From: JBCBSZ01 sp039818945
GTDB taxonomy: Bacteria > Actinomycetota > Acidimicrobiia > Acidimicrobiales > Poriferisodalaceae
Direction: 5' to 3'
DNA length: 64,000 nucleotides
NCBI GenBank assembly: GCA_039818945.1
Contig: JBCBSZ010000002.1
Coordinates: forward strand, 1-64,000
Part shown: positions 41,733 through 52,443 of the stretch, piece by piece
Position numbering within the stretch: position 1 is the stretch's first letter
Layout: each line of letters opens with the position of its first letter
Notes under the pieces: model-generated
Databases searched by the model: none
What the model was told of the DNA's origin: nothing
The model's input: the letters and a program-made list of their open reading frames with translations, nothing else
Translations under genes and position numbers: made by a program

Positions 41733-44521
41733 CGCGGCCGGAAGTGCGCGGCGGCCTCGACCGTGAGCTTGACCCGACCCTCGATCCCGAGCTTGCGGTA
41801 GATCCGCCCGAGATGGGACTCGACCGTGCGCCGCGAGCTCCCGCGACGCTGGGCGATCTCGGCGTTCGTGAGGCCCTCGGCCAGCAGCCCGGCGATCTCG
41901 CACTCGGTCGCGGTCAGCGCGCCCCAGCCGTGGACCGCCGGCTCGATGCTGGGCTGCCCGAGCTCGCCGAGACGGGCGCGGACCGGGGCCGCGAGGGCGG
42001 TCGCTCCGACCGCATCGAAGGTGGCGAGCGCCTCGCGGAGGTACGGCGCCGGGTCGTCGCCCCCGGCGAGCACGTCGGCCCCGTCGGCCAGCCAGCGGGC
42101 GACGTCGAGGCGTCGATCGGTGCGCCGCAGCCGTTCGAGCGCCCGCCGGGCACCGAGCGCATCGTCCGTGGCGAGCGCCTCGACCCACGCGGCGAGCGCC
42201 ACGACGGCCGGGAGCCCGCTGGCGGCGGCCGAGGTCGCCATGCCGTCGACCACCATCGCCTCGGTCGGGTCATCGCCGGCGAGGCGGGCGAGCCGGGCCA
42301 GGTCGACCGCGATCTCCTGGTTGCACGCCGACAACCCGGCCGCCTCGAAGAGCTCCCACGCCGTCGCGAGGTCGCGCCGGGCACGGTCGGCGTCACCGGC
42401 CGCGACGCCGGCTCGCCCGCGGGCCAGGACCACCGTGTTGATGCCCATGCCGCTGCGGCCGCTCTCCCACGACGCCCACGCCGCCTCGGCCCAGTGCGTC
42501 GCCGCGTCGACCTCGCCCCGGTCGACCGCGACGAGCGACAGCAGCGCCTCCGCCCACATCTGCGCCTGACGAGAGCTGAGGCGCTCTGCCAGGTCGATCG
42601 CCACCCCCGCCTCCGCCTCGGCGGCGTCGAGCTCGCCGCGCCGGTGGTGACAGGCCGCGGCCAGCGTGGCGTAGAGCGGCCGTGACCACGCGATCCGATG
42701 GGTCCCGGCCAGATCGTTGCCCCGGGCGACCATCCGCGTCGCGAGATCCAGCTGGTCGGCGTCGAACGCCGTGACGCCGTGGTGGAGGCAGGGCACGAAC
42801 TGGTGCGCCGCCCCGGTCGGGTCGGTGTCGGCGATCGCCACGGCCACGGCCGTCTCGCGGAGACCGTCGGCGATGCAGCTGTCGTTCACCGACAGCCGGG
42901 CCCGGAGCGCCAGCCCGGCGCTGTGCCCGACCCGCTCCCCGATCCGCTCGCCAATCACCGCGGCCTCGCCGGCCAGCCGGCACGCCTCGGCGAAGTCCCG
43001 CGTCGCCACCGACGCCAGTGCACAGAGCGCCAGGATCAACGGCCGGTTCCGCTCTGAGCGGCGAGCGGCGTCCGCCGCCCGAAGATGCTCCAGCGCCGCT
43101 GCTCCATCACCCACGATCAGGGCGAGCGCGCCCAGCCGCACCCGCACCTCGCTGTGTTCCTCCGCGGGTGTGACCTGCAGCAGCCATCGGCCGACCGCCT
43201 CGGCCTCGGCGAGGCGGCCGGCGGCCATCAGCGCCTCGAGCCGAGCTTGCTCGATCACGATGCGGGTCGGGAGGTCGTCGACGGACAACGCCTGCGCCCG
43301 GTCGAGGAACTCCAACGCGGCATCGGGCGCGACCGGCGCGGTCTCGACCGCTGCGAGCCGGAGCCGCTCGATCGCCTCGGTGTCGCCAGCGGCGTCGGCC
43401 AACACGAGGTGCGCGCCGACCAGGGCCGCCGGAGCGTTGCGCTCGCCCAGGATCGCGGCGGTGCGTCGATGGGCCTCGCTGCGGACGGGGCCCGGCACGT
43501 CCTGGTAGACGGCCTCGCGGACCAGCTCGTGACGGAAGGCGAGTCGGTGACCGTCGGCCTCGAGCAGTCCGGCCTCCACGGCGATCCGGATGGGGGCGCT
43601 CAACGCCAGCGGGGACCGATCGAGCAGGGGGCTCAGGACGCCGACGTCGAGCACGGAGCCGAGCACCGCTGCCGCCCGCACGACGTCGGCGGTCTCCGCA
43701 TCGAGTCCGTCGACACGGAGCGCCACGGCGGAGCGCAGCTGGGCGGGGACGTCGGCGGACACGAGATCCACCTCGCCGTCCGCTTCGGCGAGCCGACCCT
43801 CCGACAGCAGCCCCACCGCGTACTCCCGGAGCAGGAACGGGTTCCCGGACGCCCCCTCGGCCCGACGGGTGAGATCGTCGCTGGGTCGACCGCCGCAGAG
43901 CTCCTCGAGCAGCTGGTCGACCTCGTCGGCCGTGAGGGGCCCGATCTCGACCTCGTCGGCTCCGAGACGATCCAGGGCGTCGGAGAGCTGATCGTGCGAC
44001 CGGCCGTGCACGCCCGTTCGTCGGGTCAGGACGAGGACGACCGGGAGCGACGTCGCGATCGAGGCCACCTCCTGGATCGCGGCGAGCGATGCCGGATCGG
44101 CCCACTGCAGGTCCTCGAGGACGAGGAGCGTCGGGTTCGAGCAGCTCGCCTCGACGGTCGCCGCGATCGACTCGACGGTCTCGAACCTGCCCGCGGCGAC
44201 GCCGAGGGGCAGACCCGCCAGGGTGCGAGCGGAGCCGGCGTCCCGCAGCTCGTCGAGGTCGAACATCCGCTCGCCCCGGTCGTCGCAGACCCGGGCGAGC
44301 AGGGCGTACGGCGTGACACGGTCGAGGTCGGCCGCTCCGGCCGCCCAGACGCGCATGCCCAGCTCCCGCGCACGAACCGCGGCGGCTGCCGCCAGCGTGG
44401 TCTTGCCGATCCCGGCCTCACCGACGAGGCGGACGATCCGAGCGCGACCGACCTCGTGCGCTGCCTGCACGGCGTGCTGGAGCGACGAGCGGAGCTCCGA
44501 CCTCCCCGACCGGTCGGCCAT
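41711..44521 (-). CDS. Large LuxR-family ATPase regulator (LAL type)
   Basis: A 936-residue transcription factor. The N-terminal AAA/STAND ATPase has Walker A GEAGIGKT (34-41) and Walker B TLLVLEDLQWAD, the middle is a long TPR-like helical region, and the C-terminus is a LuxR helix-turn-helix (LTATECEIAGLLAEGLTNAE and SRRTVESHLGRIYRKLGIEG). LAL proteins integrate inducer binding and ATP. The ATG at 44519-44521 has TAGGGT seven bases upstream, so it is probably leaderless. It is divergent from the acidic repeat gene at 44657, a possible target. Confidence 0.93.
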   Translation of the reverse strand: MADRSGRSELRSSLQHAVQAAHEVGRARIVRLVGEAGIGKTTLAAAAAVRARELGMRVWAAGAADLDRVTPYALLARVCDDRGERMFDLDELRDAGSARTLAGLPLGVAAGRFETVESIAATVEASCSNPTLLVLEDLQWADPASLAAIQEVASIATSLPVVLVLTRRTGVHGRSHDQLSDALDRLGADEVEIGPLTADEVDQLLEELCGGRPSDDLTRRAEGASGNPFLLREYAVGLLSEGRLAEADGEVDLVSADVPAQLRSAVALRVDGLDAETADVVRAAAVLGSVLDVGVLSPLLDRSPLALSAPIRIAVEAGLLEADGHRLAFRHELVREAVYQDVPGPVRSEAHRRTAAILGERNAPAALVGAHLVLADAAGDTEAIERLRLAAVETAPVAPDAALEFLDRAQALSVDDLPTRIVIEQARLEALMAAGRLAEAEAVGRWLLQVTPAEEHSEVRVRLGALALIVGDGAAALEHLRAADAARRSERNRPLILALCALASVATRDFAEACRLAGEAAVIGERIGERVGHSAGLALRARLSVNDSCIADGLRETAVAVAIADTDPTGAAHQFVPCLHHGVTAFDADQLDLATRMVARGNDLAGTHRIAWSRPLYATLAAACHHRRGELDAAEAEAGVAIDLAERLSSRQAQMWAEALLSLVAVDRGEVDAATHWAEAAWASWESGRSGMGINTVVLARGRAGVAAGDADRARRDLATAWELFEAAGLSACNQEIAVDLARLARLAGDDPTEAMVVDGMATSAAASGLPAVVALAAWVEALATDDALGARRALERLRRTDRRLDVARWLADGADVLAGGDDPAPYLREALATFDAVGATALAAPVRARLGELGQPSIEPAVHGWGALTATECEIAGLLAEGLTNAEIAQRRGSSRRTVESHLGRIYRKLGIEGRVKLTVEAAAHFRPRQNGKNA

Positions 44522-44528
44522 GTGCCGA

Positions 44529-44534
44529 ACCCTA
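44529..44534 (-). promoter_or_regulatory. Leaderless promoter box for the LuxR regulator
   Basis: TAGGGT on the minus strand lies seven bases before the ATG at 44521, supporting that start over the longer in-frame reading that extends to 45406. Confidence 0.55.
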
Positions 44535-44656
44535 CGACCTCCGTCCCGCCGGCTCTCGGCCGGATCGCCGCGGTGCGCGTGCGTACTACTACCGATGACC
44601 CCCTCCCATCGCCGTGCGACGTTCGATCGCACGGGCGGAGCGAGGAGCGCGGAACC

Positions 44657-45961
44657 ATGGCCAGAGCACCGAGGACCGGCGACGAGGCGAGCAGGGCGAG
44701 GCGCCCGGAAGCGGACGAGGCCGACGGCGCAGCGCTGCGGGCGCGCGCCGAACCGATCGAGGTCGAGGACCCCAACCAGATCGGGGAGGGTGCGATCGGT
44801 CGTCCCGATGGGCGGGCCGCGCCGAGCGGGGAGGACCTGTCGTCCAAGACGGAGTTCGAGGGACTCCCCGATCCGACGGCGCGGGCCGGGGACGACGCCG
44901 ACGGCGGGATCGACCCGAATGACCTCGACCTGGCCGCCGGCCGGGACGGGCGATTCCCCGGCGACGCCGACGTCGGCGAGGATCCCTTCGGCCTCGACGT
45001 CGACGCCGACGCGCTCGCAGCGGAGACCCACGGCGGGGTGCCCGACCTGCCCGGCGCGGGGAGCAGCGTCGCCGACCCCTTCGACGACGGTCTCAGCACC
45101 GACGTGCCGGACGAGTACAGCCTCGCCGGCAACGAGGCCGGCGACCTCACCGGGGCAGCAGACCTCACCGCAACGATCGGTGGTCTGGCGATGAGCAGCA
45201 ACCCGATCGCGCAGGTGGGCTTCGGCGCCTACGGCGTCACCCGTGGCGTCGACGAGGCGTTCGGCATCTCCGACAGCTACTGGGAACAGGTCGACAACCC
45301 GACCGGGGAGTTCGGCGACGGTGAGCCGGCGACCGAAGAACCCGAGGACGACTCGGGCGTCGATCCCGGCTCCTCGCAGCTCGGCGACGACAAGCCGGAG
45401 GACCACGGCGAGACGCAGGATCCCAACGGGCAGAGCGAAGGCGAACCGGCGACCGAACCCGACCAGAGCGAAGGCGAGCCCGACACCGGCACCGACGGCC
45501 AGAGCGAGGGCGAGCCGGACACGGGCTCGGAGGGCATGAGCGTCGGTGACCCGGCGACCGAGCCCGACCAGAGCGTCGAGCCCGATCCCTCCGGCACGAC
45601 CGAGGACCGGGGCGCCGACAGCCAGACCTTCGGCAAGTCACCGTCGATGGACCCCGAGATCGGCGAGACCTACTTCGCCATCCAGCAGGGCGCGCGTGGC
45701 ACCGCGGAGGTGCAGTACTCCGACGTCCCACAGGACAGCGGTGGCGGTCCGATCGACTACGACGGCGTCGACTACGGCGAGGGTGGTGCCCCCCAGCCGG
45801 TCGAGAACATCCCGGCCGACGCGATCGAGGGCCACGACTCGGGCGTGATCGACCCCCACGACGACCCGGTCAACTCGTTCCTCGGCGTCGACGACTCGGC
45901 CGACGCGTCGATGGAGGGCGCCGAGCCGACCGGCGACGCTGCGGAGACGATGGAGGGCTGA
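44657..45961 (+). CDS. Acidic, repeat-rich protein of unknown function
   Basis: A 434-residue protein with very high Asp/Glu content, no signal peptide and no recognised family. A glycine-rich hydrophobic segment (ADLTATIGGLAMSSNPIAQV, continuing to about residue 195) is the only non-acidic island. Residues about 259-310 consist of tandem 11-12-residue units such as QSEGEPATEPD and QSEGEPDTGTDG, encoded by 33-36 bp DNA repeats from 45431. The ATG at 44657 follows GAGGAGCGCGG. It may be an intrinsically disordered scaffold or a secreted protein; its divergent LuxR neighbour may control it. Confidence 0.75.
   Translation: MARAPRTGDEASRARRPEADEADGAALRARAEPIEVEDPNQIGEGAIGRPDGRAAPSGEDLSSKTEFEGLPDPTARAGDDADGGIDPNDLDLAAGRDGRFPGDADVGEDPFGLDVDADALAAETHGGVPDLPGAGSSVADPFDDGLSTDVPDEYSLAGNEAGDLTGAADLTATIGGLAMSSNPIAQVGFGAYGVTRGVDEAFGISDSYWEQVDNPTGEFGDGEPATEEPEDDSGVDPGSSQLGDDKPEDHGETQDPNGQSEGEPATEPDQSEGEPDTGTDGQSEGEPDTGSEGMSVGDPATEPDQSVEPDPSGTTEDRGADSQTFGKSPSMDPEIGETYFAIQQGARGTAEVQYSDVPQDSGGGPIDYDGVDYGEGGAPQPVENIPADAIEGHDSGVIDPHDDPVNSFLGVDDSADASMEGAEPTGDAAETMEG
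45431..45540 (+). repeat. Tandem 33-36 bp coding repeats
   Basis: CAGAGCGA(A/G)GGCGA units start at 45431, 45464 and 45500, each encoding QSEGEP plus a variable acidic tail; a degenerate fourth unit follows. They are in frame, so copy number can change without a frameshift. Confidence 0.7.
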
Positions 45962-45970
45962 GCCGCCCGG

Positions 45971-47755
<1,785 letters not shown>

Positions 47756-47836
47756 GGTGATGAGTGCGAGGATACCGACGCACCTCGCCGACCCCGTCGC
47801 CAGAACCGGCACGTGTTGGTCGGCGGACCTCGCTGC

Positions 47837-47842
47837 TAGCCT
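47837..47842 (+). promoter_or_regulatory. -10 box for rpsT
   Basis: TAGCCT fits TANNNT, with TTGGTC 15 bases upstream (47816-47821). It would give a leader of about 70 bases, long enough for autoregulation by S20, which is known in other bacteria. Confidence 0.4.
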
Positions 47843-47917
47843 TGACGAGTCGCTCGGCGAGCCCGCCGGGCCTCCCCCTTCTTCCCCGTAGTACGACGCG
47901 AAAGAGCTCACGCACCG

Positions 47918-48178
47918 ATGGCCAACATCGCCAGCCAGATCAAGCGCAACCGCCAGAACGAGAAGCGCCGCCTGCGCAACCGTGCCGTGAAGTCCGAGGT
48001 GCGCACCCGCATCAAGGCCGCCATCGACGCCGCCGGGACCGACGAGCAGGACGAGGCCTACCGCGCCGCCGTCAAGCGCATCGACAAGGCCGCCGCCAAG
48101 GGCGTGCTGCACAAGAACACCGCCGCCAGGCAGAAGTCCCGCCTCGCCGCCCAGGTGAAGGCCGCCGCGGAGGCCTGA
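47918..48178 (+). CDS. rpsT: 30S ribosomal protein S20
   Basis: An 86-residue, strongly basic ribosomal protein. The opening MANIASQIKRNRQNEKRRLR and the helical repeats (IDKAAAKGVLHKNTAARQKS) are diagnostic. It binds 16S rRNA early in small-subunit assembly. Its stop is 62 bases before the HelD-like gene. Ribosome site is weak (AAAGAG). Confidence 0.97.
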   Translation: MANIASQIKRNRQNEKRRLRNRAVKSEVRTRIKAAIDAAGTDEQDEAYRAAVKRIDKAAAKGVLHKNTAARQKSRLAAQVKAAAEA

Positions 48179-48240
48179 GCACCGGTTCCGCTGGGAAAGC
48201 CGGCGGCACCACTGCCCTCCCGTCTGGCATCGTCGAGCGG

Positions 48241-49869
48241 GTGGGACCCGTCACGCTCGACGCTGAGCTCGCGGCGCTCGAGGCGGCCCGCGAGGCCGTC
48301 GCCGACAAGCTGGTCCGGGTCGAGCAGCTCGTCGGCACCGACGGCGGCGCCGACGCGCTCAGCCAGGAGTACGTCGACGCCGTCATCGGCGACACCATCG
48401 AGCTGCTCCAGCGCGACCTCGTCGTGTTCGGTCGGGTCGACGACGACCGCCCGTGGCGCATCGGGCTCTACGGCATCGACCGCGACGGCGAGCAGCTCGT
48501 CGTCGACTGGCGGACGACCTTCGCCCGTGCCTTCTACCAGGCCACCGCGGACGACGACTTCGGGCTGGTGCGCCGGGTCAGCTACGTCGGATGCATCGAC
48601 GACCTCCTGATCGAGGACCTCGTCACCGGTGAGGCGACCGGGTCCTCCCCGCTGCTCGCCGAGCTGTCCCGCTCCAAGGGCGAGCAGATGCGCGCCGCCG
48701 TCGCGACCCTGCAGTCCGAGCAGGACGCCCTGGTCCGCCTCGACCCCGACGATCGCCTCGTGCTCCGCGGCGGTCCCGGCACCGGCAAGACGGTGGTCGG
48801 CCTGCACCGGGCGGCATGGCTCGTCTACAACGACCGCCGCATCACGTCGGACCGCATCCTCATCATCGGACCGTCTGACCGGTTCCTGCGCTACGTGGCG
48901 AGCGTGCTGCCGACCCTCGGCGAGCGCAAGATCCGCCAGACGACCTTCACCGAGCTCCTCGGACCGGACACCCCGGCCGGCGGACACATCGGGTGGGTCG
49001 ACGTCCTCGACCGGTTCGAGACGTCGCTGGTCGAGCCGGCCGACGTCTCCGTGCGGGGCCGCCGCATCACCGCCGATCAGATCGCCGAGATCGCCGGCCG
49101 CATCGCCCCGAGCCGGATGCCCTGGAGCCAGCGCCGCAACCTCATCATCGATCGGGTCGCCGCGCTCCGGAAGCTCCCCCGGCCCGAGGTCGCCAAGGCG
49201 CTGAACAAGATCGTTCCGGCCTGCTCGACGAACCAGGCGCTCAAGCGGCTGCGCAACCCCGAGCTCCTCCACCGGCTCGGGGCCGGCGAGGACCTGGTGC
49301 GGGACTGGCTGGCCGTCGCCGAGGACGGCAGCGTGACCGACGAGGTCCGCTCCCGGATCGAGGGGGTACCGGCCAAGTACTCCCACGCCATCGTCGACGA
49401 GGCCCAGGACCTCACGGCGCTCCAGCTCCGTGCGGTGCGGCGTCGGGCACCCGGCCTGACGCTGGTGGGCGACGATGCGCAGCGCTCCCACGCCGCCGGC
49501 ATCGGCCTGCGGGCCGCGGCGAAGGAGCTCGACGTCGACGTCGCCGAGATGACCACCGCCTACCGCCAGTCGGCGGAGATCGTCGACTGGTTGAACTCGC
49601 TCGCCGCCGCGCACCCCGACCTCGACGCGGTCGAGATGATCGGCATCCGACCCACCGGGCGTCCGGTCCGCGAGGTAACGACCCTCGACGGGATCGACAC
49701 CGAGCTGCGCGAGCGCTGGGGTGACGTCACGACGATCACCGCGGAGGACACCTGGCGCCACCAGGGCATCGAGTACGACGCCGTCGTCGTGGAGCGCGCC
49801 GGCATGACCCCCCGCCAGCTCTACCTGGCAGCGTCGCGAGCCGCCCACGAGCTCGTCGTCGTGGGCTGA
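48241..49869 (+). CDS. Compact HelD-like UvrD-family helicase/ATPase
   Basis: A 542-residue SF1 ATPase similar to HelD, which frees stalled RNA polymerase. It has a coiled N-terminus (LAALEAAREAVADKLVRVEQ), the HelD-specific module LVVDWRTTFARAFYQATADD, Walker A LRGGPGTGKTVVGLHRAAWL, Walker B AIVDEAQDLTALQLRAV with GDDAQRSHAAGI, motif IV TAYRQSAEIVDWLN and the final LYLAASRAAHELVVV. It is about 200 residues shorter than typical HelD, mostly in the C-terminal half. GTG at 48241 is the best start; upstream codons run into rpsT. In-frame reading without shifts argues against decay. Confidence 0.85.
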   Translation: MGPVTLDAELAALEAAREAVADKLVRVEQLVGTDGGADALSQEYVDAVIGDTIELLQRDLVVFGRVDDDRPWRIGLYGIDRDGEQLVVDWRTTFARAFYQATADDDFGLVRRVSYVGCIDDLLIEDLVTGEATGSSPLLAELSRSKGEQMRAAVATLQSEQDALVRLDPDDRLVLRGGPGTGKTVVGLHRAAWLVYNDRRITSDRILIIGPSDRFLRYVASVLPTLGERKIRQTTFTELLGPDTPAGGHIGWVDVLDRFETSLVEPADVSVRGRRITADQIAEIAGRIAPSRMPWSQRRNLIIDRVAALRKLPRPEVAKALNKIVPACSTNQALKRLRNPELLHRLGAGEDLVRDWLAVAEDGSVTDEVRSRIEGVPAKYSHAIVDEAQDLTALQLRAVRRRAPGLTLVGDDAQRSHAAGIGLRAAAKELDVDVAEMTTAYRQSAEIVDWLNSLAAAHPDLDAVEMIGIRPTGRPVREVTTLDGIDTELRERWGDVTTITAEDTWRHQGIEYDAVVVERAGMTPRQLYLAASRAAHELVVVG

Positions 49870-49881
49870 ACCGCGGGCCGC

Positions 49882-50952
49882 TCAGGCCCCGGTCGTGAGC
49901 AGCTCGTCGAGGGCGAGGTAGACGGTCTCGAGCTGGGTGCGGTCGACCCACTCGCCCTGGGTGTGGGCCAGGTGGGCGTGACCGGGGCCGAGGTTGACGG
50001 CGGGGATGCCGAGCTCGGAGAAGCGGGCGACGTCGGTCCAGCCGAGCTTGGCCCGCACGGGCAACCCGGCCCGATCGCGCAGCGAGCCGAGCAGCGGATG
50101 GGCGAGCCCGGGCACGGCGGCCGGCGCGAGGTCGGTCAGCTCCCAGTCGTCGCAGTCGCCGAGCAGCTCGACCACGTGGGCGACCGCCTCGTCGTCGGTG
50201 CGGTCGGGGGCGAAGCGGTGGTTGACCAGCAGCGTCACCTCGTCGGGGACGACGTTGCCGGCCACGCCGCCCTCGACGCCGACGGCCTGGACGGCCTCGC
50301 GGTACTCGCAGCCGTCGAGGACGGGCCGGCGCCCCTCGTAGGCCTCCAGCCGATCGAGCACGGGACCGAGCCGGTGGATGGCGTTGCGCCCCATCCACGG
50401 ACGGGCCGTGTGGGCCCGCTCGCCCCGCCAGGTCGCCCGCACCCGCAGGGTGCCCTGGCAACCGGCCTCCAGCTCGGCCGAGGTGGGCTCGCCGAGGATC
50501 GCCGCGTCGCCGGCGACGAGGTCGGGCCGCTCGCGGATCAGCGCCGCCAGGCCGTTGTGCTCGGCCGCGACCTCCTCGGTGGCGTAGAAGATCCACGTGA
50601 CGTCGACGGCGAGGTCGCGGACGTGCTCGGCGAGCGCGAGGAAGACCGCCAGCCCGCCCTTCATGTCGGCGGCGCCGAGGCCCGACACGACCTCACCGTC
50701 GAAGGTCGCCCGCTCGTTGTCGTTGGCCGGGACGGTGTCGGTGTGGCCCACGAGCAGCAGCCGATGGGGGTGCCCCAGGTCGGTCCGCGCGACGACGTTG
50801 TCGCCGACCCGCTCGACGTGGAGGTGGTCGAGCTGGCCGAGCCGTTCGAGCAGCAACTGGACGAGCGGCTCCTCGTGGAAGCTCTCCGACGGGACGTCGA
50901 TCAGCTCGCCGGTGAGGGCGAGGAGGTCGACCGGGACGGTGCGGGTGCTCAC
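49882..50952 (-). CDS. dapE: Succinyl-diaminopimelate desuccinylase
   Basis: Zinc peptidase-M20 enzyme that releases succinate to give LL-diaminopimelate. The 356-residue protein has the first metal motif LLVGHTDTVPAND, the bridging Asp in GLGAADMKGGLAVFL, the catalytic/metal Glu pair in YATEEVAAEHNG, and the ILGEPTSAELE motif with Glu ligand. The GTG at 50950-50952 overlaps the dapD stop (GTGA). It is the actinobacterial DapE type. Confidence 0.93.
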   Translation of the reverse strand: MSTRTVPVDLLALTGELIDVPSESFHEEPLVQLLLERLGQLDHLHVERVGDNVVARTDLGHPHRLLLVGHTDTVPANDNERATFDGEVVSGLGAADMKGGLAVFLALAEHVRDLAVDVTWIFYATEEVAAEHNGLAALIRERPDLVAGDAAILGEPTSAELEAGCQGTLRVRATWRGERAHTARPWMGRNAIHRLGPVLDRLEAYEGRRPVLDGCEYREAVQAVGVEGGVAGNVVPDEVTLLVNHRFAPDRTDDEAVAHVVELLGDCDDWELTDLAPAAVPGLAHPLLGSLRDRAGLPVRAKLGWTDVARFSELGIPAVNLGPGHAHLAHTQGEWVDRTQLETVYLALDELLTTGA

Positions 50953-51770
50953 GTCGTGGCGCCGTGGTCCCGGAGGATGTCGTTGAGGGCGGACTTCTCG
51001 TGGCGCTCGCCCTCGGTGAGGCGCTTGATCACCAGCACGCACGGCATCCCGAACTCGCCGCCGGCGAAGGTGCGAGGGCGGGTGGCGCTGATGGCGACCG
51101 ACCACGGCGGCACGATGCCCCGCGAGAGCTCCTCGCCGGTCTCGGCGTCGATGACCGGCACGGAGCCGGTGAGGATGCACCCCGCGCCGAGGACGGTGCC
51201 CTCGCCGACACGGGCCCCCTCGGCGACGATGCACCGGCTGCCGATGTAGCACTCGTCGCCGATCATGACCGGGACGGCGTTGGCCGGTTCGAGCACGCCG
51301 CCGATGCCGACCCCGCCCGAGAGGTGGACGTTCGAGCCGATCTGGGCGCACGAGCCGACGGTCGCCCACGTGTCGACCATCGTGCCGCTGCCGACCCAGG
51401 CGCCGATGTTGACGTAGCTCGGCATCATCACCACGCCGCGCTCGAGGTGGGCACCCCACCGGGCGGAGGCGCCGGGCACCACCCGCACGCCCTTCGCCTC
51501 GTAGCGGTCCTGCAGCGGGATCTTGTCGGCGTACTCGAAGGGTCCGAGCTCGATCGTCTCCATCATCGAGAGCTTGAAGAGCAGGAGGATGGCGAGCTTG
51601 GTCCACTCGTGCACCACCACGTCGTCGCCGACGAGCTCGGCGACCCGGGCCTCGCCGTCGGTCAGCGCGTTGATCGCCTCCTTCACGGTGGCGACGGCGT
51701 CGGCGTCACTGGAGCTCAACGACTCGCGACGGTCCCAGAGCTCTTCGATGCGGGCAGCGAGATCGGCCAT
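50949..51770 (-). CDS. dapD: Tetrahydrodipicolinate N-succinyltransferase, E. coli-type
   Basis: Transfers succinyl from succinyl-CoA to tetrahydrodipicolinate. The 273-residue protein has the left-handed beta-helix hexapeptide repeats (VVMMPSYVNIGAWVGSGTMV, VGSCAQIGSNVHLSGGVGIG) and an N-terminal helical domain, closely following the E. coli/proteobacterial plan (274 residues). Most actinobacteria instead have a longer, about 317-residue type, so this type is noteworthy. The ATG at 51768-51770 has TAGCCT eight bases upstream, so it is probably leaderless. It is coupled to dapE. Confidence 0.94.
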   Translation of the reverse strand: MADLAARIEELWDRRESLSSSDADAVATVKEAINALTDGEARVAELVGDDVVVHEWTKLAILLLFKLSMMETIELGPFEYADKIPLQDRYEAKGVRVVPGASARWGAHLERGVVMMPSYVNIGAWVGSGTMVDTWATVGSCAQIGSNVHLSGGVGIGGVLEPANAVPVMIGDECYIGSRCIVAEGARVGEGTVLGAGCILTGSVPVIDAETGEELSRGIVPPWSVAISATRPRTFAGGEFGMPCVLVIKRLTEGERHEKSALNDILRDHGATT

Positions 51771-51778
51771 GGCCGTCG

Positions 51779-51852
51779 AGGCTAGCCACTACCCCACGTG
51801 GCGACGGAGCCTCCGCGTCGGCGTGCCGCCTGCCGTCCGAGGCCAGTAGCGT
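51779..51852. promoter_or_regulatory. Divergent leaderless promoters of dapD and the 51861 gene
   Basis: TAGCCT (51779-51784, minus) lies eight bases before the dapD ATG, and TAGCGT (51847-51852, plus) eight bases before the ATG at 51861. The two -10 boxes are 62 bases apart in a 90-base intergenic region. Confidence 0.55.
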
Positions 51853-51860
51853 CAACGGTC

Positions 51861-52439
51861 ATGGCGCTGGCGAACAAGACGCTCGTGAAGGCCCAGAAGC
51901 TCGTCGGCGAGCAGATCCAGGGCTACTTCATCGCCGCTCGGGTCCACCCGCTCGCCGCCTTCCTGCCGACGTTCATCCTGATGTTCGCCTTCGTCACCCA
52001 GCAGTTCGCGCTGCAGGTCGCGGCCACCGTGCTGATGGTGATCGCGCTCTTCCTCACGCTGGGGCGGTCGGTGGCGATCACGTCCTCGGAGATCGTGGTC
52101 ATGCATGGCCGGCCACCGCTGTGGCGCCCGAGCAAGGTGGTGAAGCGCCTGCCCCGCACCCTCGTTCCCGTCGAGAAGAAGCGCCTCTACTGGAAGGTGT
52201 CGATCGACGGCGAGGACCTCTGGGCCAACCGGGCCTTCACCGACCAGATCAACATCATCTCCGAGACGCCGCTCGACGGCGCCTCGACGACGCCCGGCGA
52301 CGGAGCCGGCGGCCCGTCGAAGTCCGACCAGGCGGCGCGGCCCGAGGCGGCTCGCCGCGAGCGCCAGGTCGTGCAGAGCACCAAGCGCGTGACCCCCAAG
52401 GGCACCCGCAACCGCAAGCCGCACAAGTACCGGCGGTGA
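51861..52439 (+). CDS. Two-helix membrane protein with basic tail
   Basis: A 192-residue protein: an N-terminal amphipathic region, two adjacent membrane helices (LAAFLPTFILMFAFVTQQFA and LQVAATVLMVIALFLTLG), a cytoplasmic beta-like region (VEKKRLYWKVSIDGEDLWAN) and a basic C-terminal tail (KRVTPKGTRNRKPHKYRR). No enzyme motif. The fold near VAITSSEIVVMHGRPP resembles PH-like membrane proteins (inference). The next gene starts four bases after the stop. Confidence 0.75.
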   Translation: MALANKTLVKAQKLVGEQIQGYFIAARVHPLAAFLPTFILMFAFVTQQFALQVAATVLMVIALFLTLGRSVAITSSEIVVMHGRPPLWRPSKVVKRLPRTLVPVEKKRLYWKVSIDGEDLWANRAFTDQINIISETPLDGASTTPGDGAGGPSKSDQAARPEAARRERQVVQSTKRVTPKGTRNRKPHKYRR

Positions 52440-52443
52440 GGCG

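Noticed and set aside
43085..45961. 958-residue reading covering the acidic protein
   Set aside because: The N-terminal 520 codons are antisense to the LuxR regulator; the real start with a ribosome site is 44657.
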